From the NCBI GenBank assembly GCA_023101885.1, contig JALPQD010000517.1, forward strand, positions 322,919 through 386,918: a stretch of DNA of 64,000 bases. The letters are read 5' to 3'. A program made the position numbers and the translations under genes. This document shows positions 62,531 through 64,000 of this stretch, piece by piece. Numbering within the stretch: the stretch's first letter is position 1; each line of letters opens with the position of its first letter. The notes beneath the pieces are model-generated. The model made no database searches and was not told where the DNA came from. It saw nothing but the letters and a program-made list of their open reading frames with translations. Origin of the DNA: Typhlomys cinereus (lineage: Eukaryota > Chordata > Mammalia > Rodentia > Platacanthomyidae).

Positions 62531-64000
62531 CTTCCTCAGAAGATTGTTATCAGCCCATTCCCATCATTCCAGGAAAAAAGATGTAGGCATTACTTCCTTC
62601 TAGCCTTTGCTTTAGCAAAAGATTCGGGAAGCCAATTGTCCAAGAGGTGGGGAGGAAGGGAGGTGTTGTACTAACTATATGTTCCTAATGGCTCACACAA
62701 GCCAGTGCATCAGGAATTTATTCCCCTCATACTGCCTGAGGTTATGTAGCCTTTGCTGCAAAGAGTTATGGGTAGTTATGTCACTTAGCTTCTCTGCTTC
62801 CACAATATTTAGGTAAGCCCATCCACCTCCATGTCCCATATCCTCACTAGCCAGGCTGTAATTGACTCTCTTATTGCTTGCTTAAAAGTCTTTCCTGTTC
62901 CAAGATCTCTGGTGCTGAGTATTCCGTAACTTCCATAGGCTTTTTTATTTGGACTGGACCATTGTTAGGACCCCCATCTGCATACTGAACTAGTATTTTC
63001 TCCCTTTTTTCTACCAAAGGTAAGACATAAGGGGTATCTTCTGCCAGTGTTACTATGTTTTCCTCCTCCTCCTCCTCGCTCTCTTTCTTATCCAATGTAC
63101 TCACCAAATTGGAAGCCAACACAGCAGATGCTAGCCACATTTCCTGTTCTGTTTGTAATTCCTATTTCACATAAACAGGTTTTGTGTGGGCAGCCACCTG
63201 TCTTAGACACGTATCTTACAACATACAGCAATGGCCAGGCCACTTCTGTAGCCACTTGCTGATACCCCTGTCCCTTGTACATTATTCTCAGTGACCACAA
63301 TGTGTGTTCTAGACCATCAGCTGTTTTTAAAGCTCCATGTTCTTGTGTTAGACACGACACATAAAGCAGGCATTGCTACATCACACCATACAGATTACAA
63401 CTGCCATCCCGGGATTCCCCTCACAGACACTCTACCTCCTGCTGACTTAGCTTTAGTTACACATCTCACTACCCATAGTAAGACCCATGAAAACATCACT
63501 TTACCAAGAAAGCACACTGCCACATATCACACAGGCAAGGATTGCCGTACCACATTCTACCTGCAGAAGCTCCATCCTCAGATTATTCAGATTCTGCTAC
63601 AGATCATGCAATAGGAGTCATGCAACTACCCTTCTCCAACTCATCTTTGGTTTTATCACTAATGAACCAATGAATTTGTTGGGGTTACTTACAGGACCCT
63701 AGAGCATTGGACATTCCCCTGAGAACTCCTTCTTTACCATGTGCCACCACAAACAGTACTCCTGTAGTAGTCTTGTATTTCTTTCTATAAATGCAAAAAT
63801 ATAGTAGAATTCAAAGTAAGCAAAAAAAATTAGTCCTTAAATGTATTAAATATTATTTTAACAGGAACAATAAAAATCGAAAATTAAAATCTGGTTCAAG
63901 GTAATAAACTGAATATGTGCATAACAACACCAAGGAACTACTGAGCTGCTTAAAGATCCTTGGGCAGATCAGAAACTGTGAGCAGGAAAGATGTGTTTGA
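62531..64000. other. Unassigned, two antisense open frames
   Basis: The minus strand has open frames at 62871-63140 (with an ESEEEEEE acidic run) and 63088-63360 (six cysteines). They overlap in different frames and could be one decayed retroviral gag- or env-like gene, but I do not recognise a family motif. GTTGGGGTTACTTACAGG near 63680 recalls LTR-edge sequence seen at 50.9 kb. 63720-64000 holds nothing I recognise. Confidence 0.35.

Overview
The window is mammalian nuclear DNA, almost certainly from a rodent. B1-type SINEs, tRNA-derived SINEs, MaLR/ERVL LTR elements and a young L1 family with a G-rich 3' UTR fill most of it. Genus cannot be fixed from sequence alone. Coding sequence is sparse and split into small exons, so long-ORF views miss the main gene.

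Layout. 1-1.5 kb: unresolved retroviral-looking sequence with a short L1 end. 1.5-11.7 kb: a 10 kb gammaretrovirus-like provirus on the minus strand with both LTRs, a proline-tRNA-type primer site, a polypurine tract and decayed gag, pol and env. A second LTR element sits inside its gag and an L1 end inside its env. 11.8-14.1 kb: L1, a SINE and unassigned sequence. 14.15-17.03 kb: a 5'-truncated retrocopy of MYNN (myoneurin) mRNA whose zinc-finger reading frame is still open. 17.2-18.6 kb: old L1. 18.6-47.5 kb: first copy of a segmental duplication, carrying a PCBP2 retrocopy, many repeats and most of a KLRG1 gene. 47.5-53.9 kb: KLRG1 intron 1, exon 1 and upstream repeats. 53.9-62.5 kb: second, shorter copy of the duplication, with a processed TPT1 pseudogene and one dead KLRG1 exon. 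62.5-64 kb: unassigned.

The key gene is KLRG1 (killer cell lectin-like receptor G1) on the minus strand. Five coding exons at 50151-50232, 46041-46103, 43821-43990, 42460-42560 and 42051-42162 all have good splice sites and matching phases. Together they predict an uninterrupted type II C-type lectin receptor of 175 residues. The transmembrane exon is shorter than I expect for the family. In the second copy of the duplication the same exon has a stop codon, exon 3 is deleted and exons 4-5 are absent, so that copy is a pseudogene within this window.

Insertions present in only one copy of the duplication date events relative to each other: the PCBP2 retrocopy, a MaLR LTR and a solo ERVK-type LTR in copy 1, and TPT1 in copy 2.
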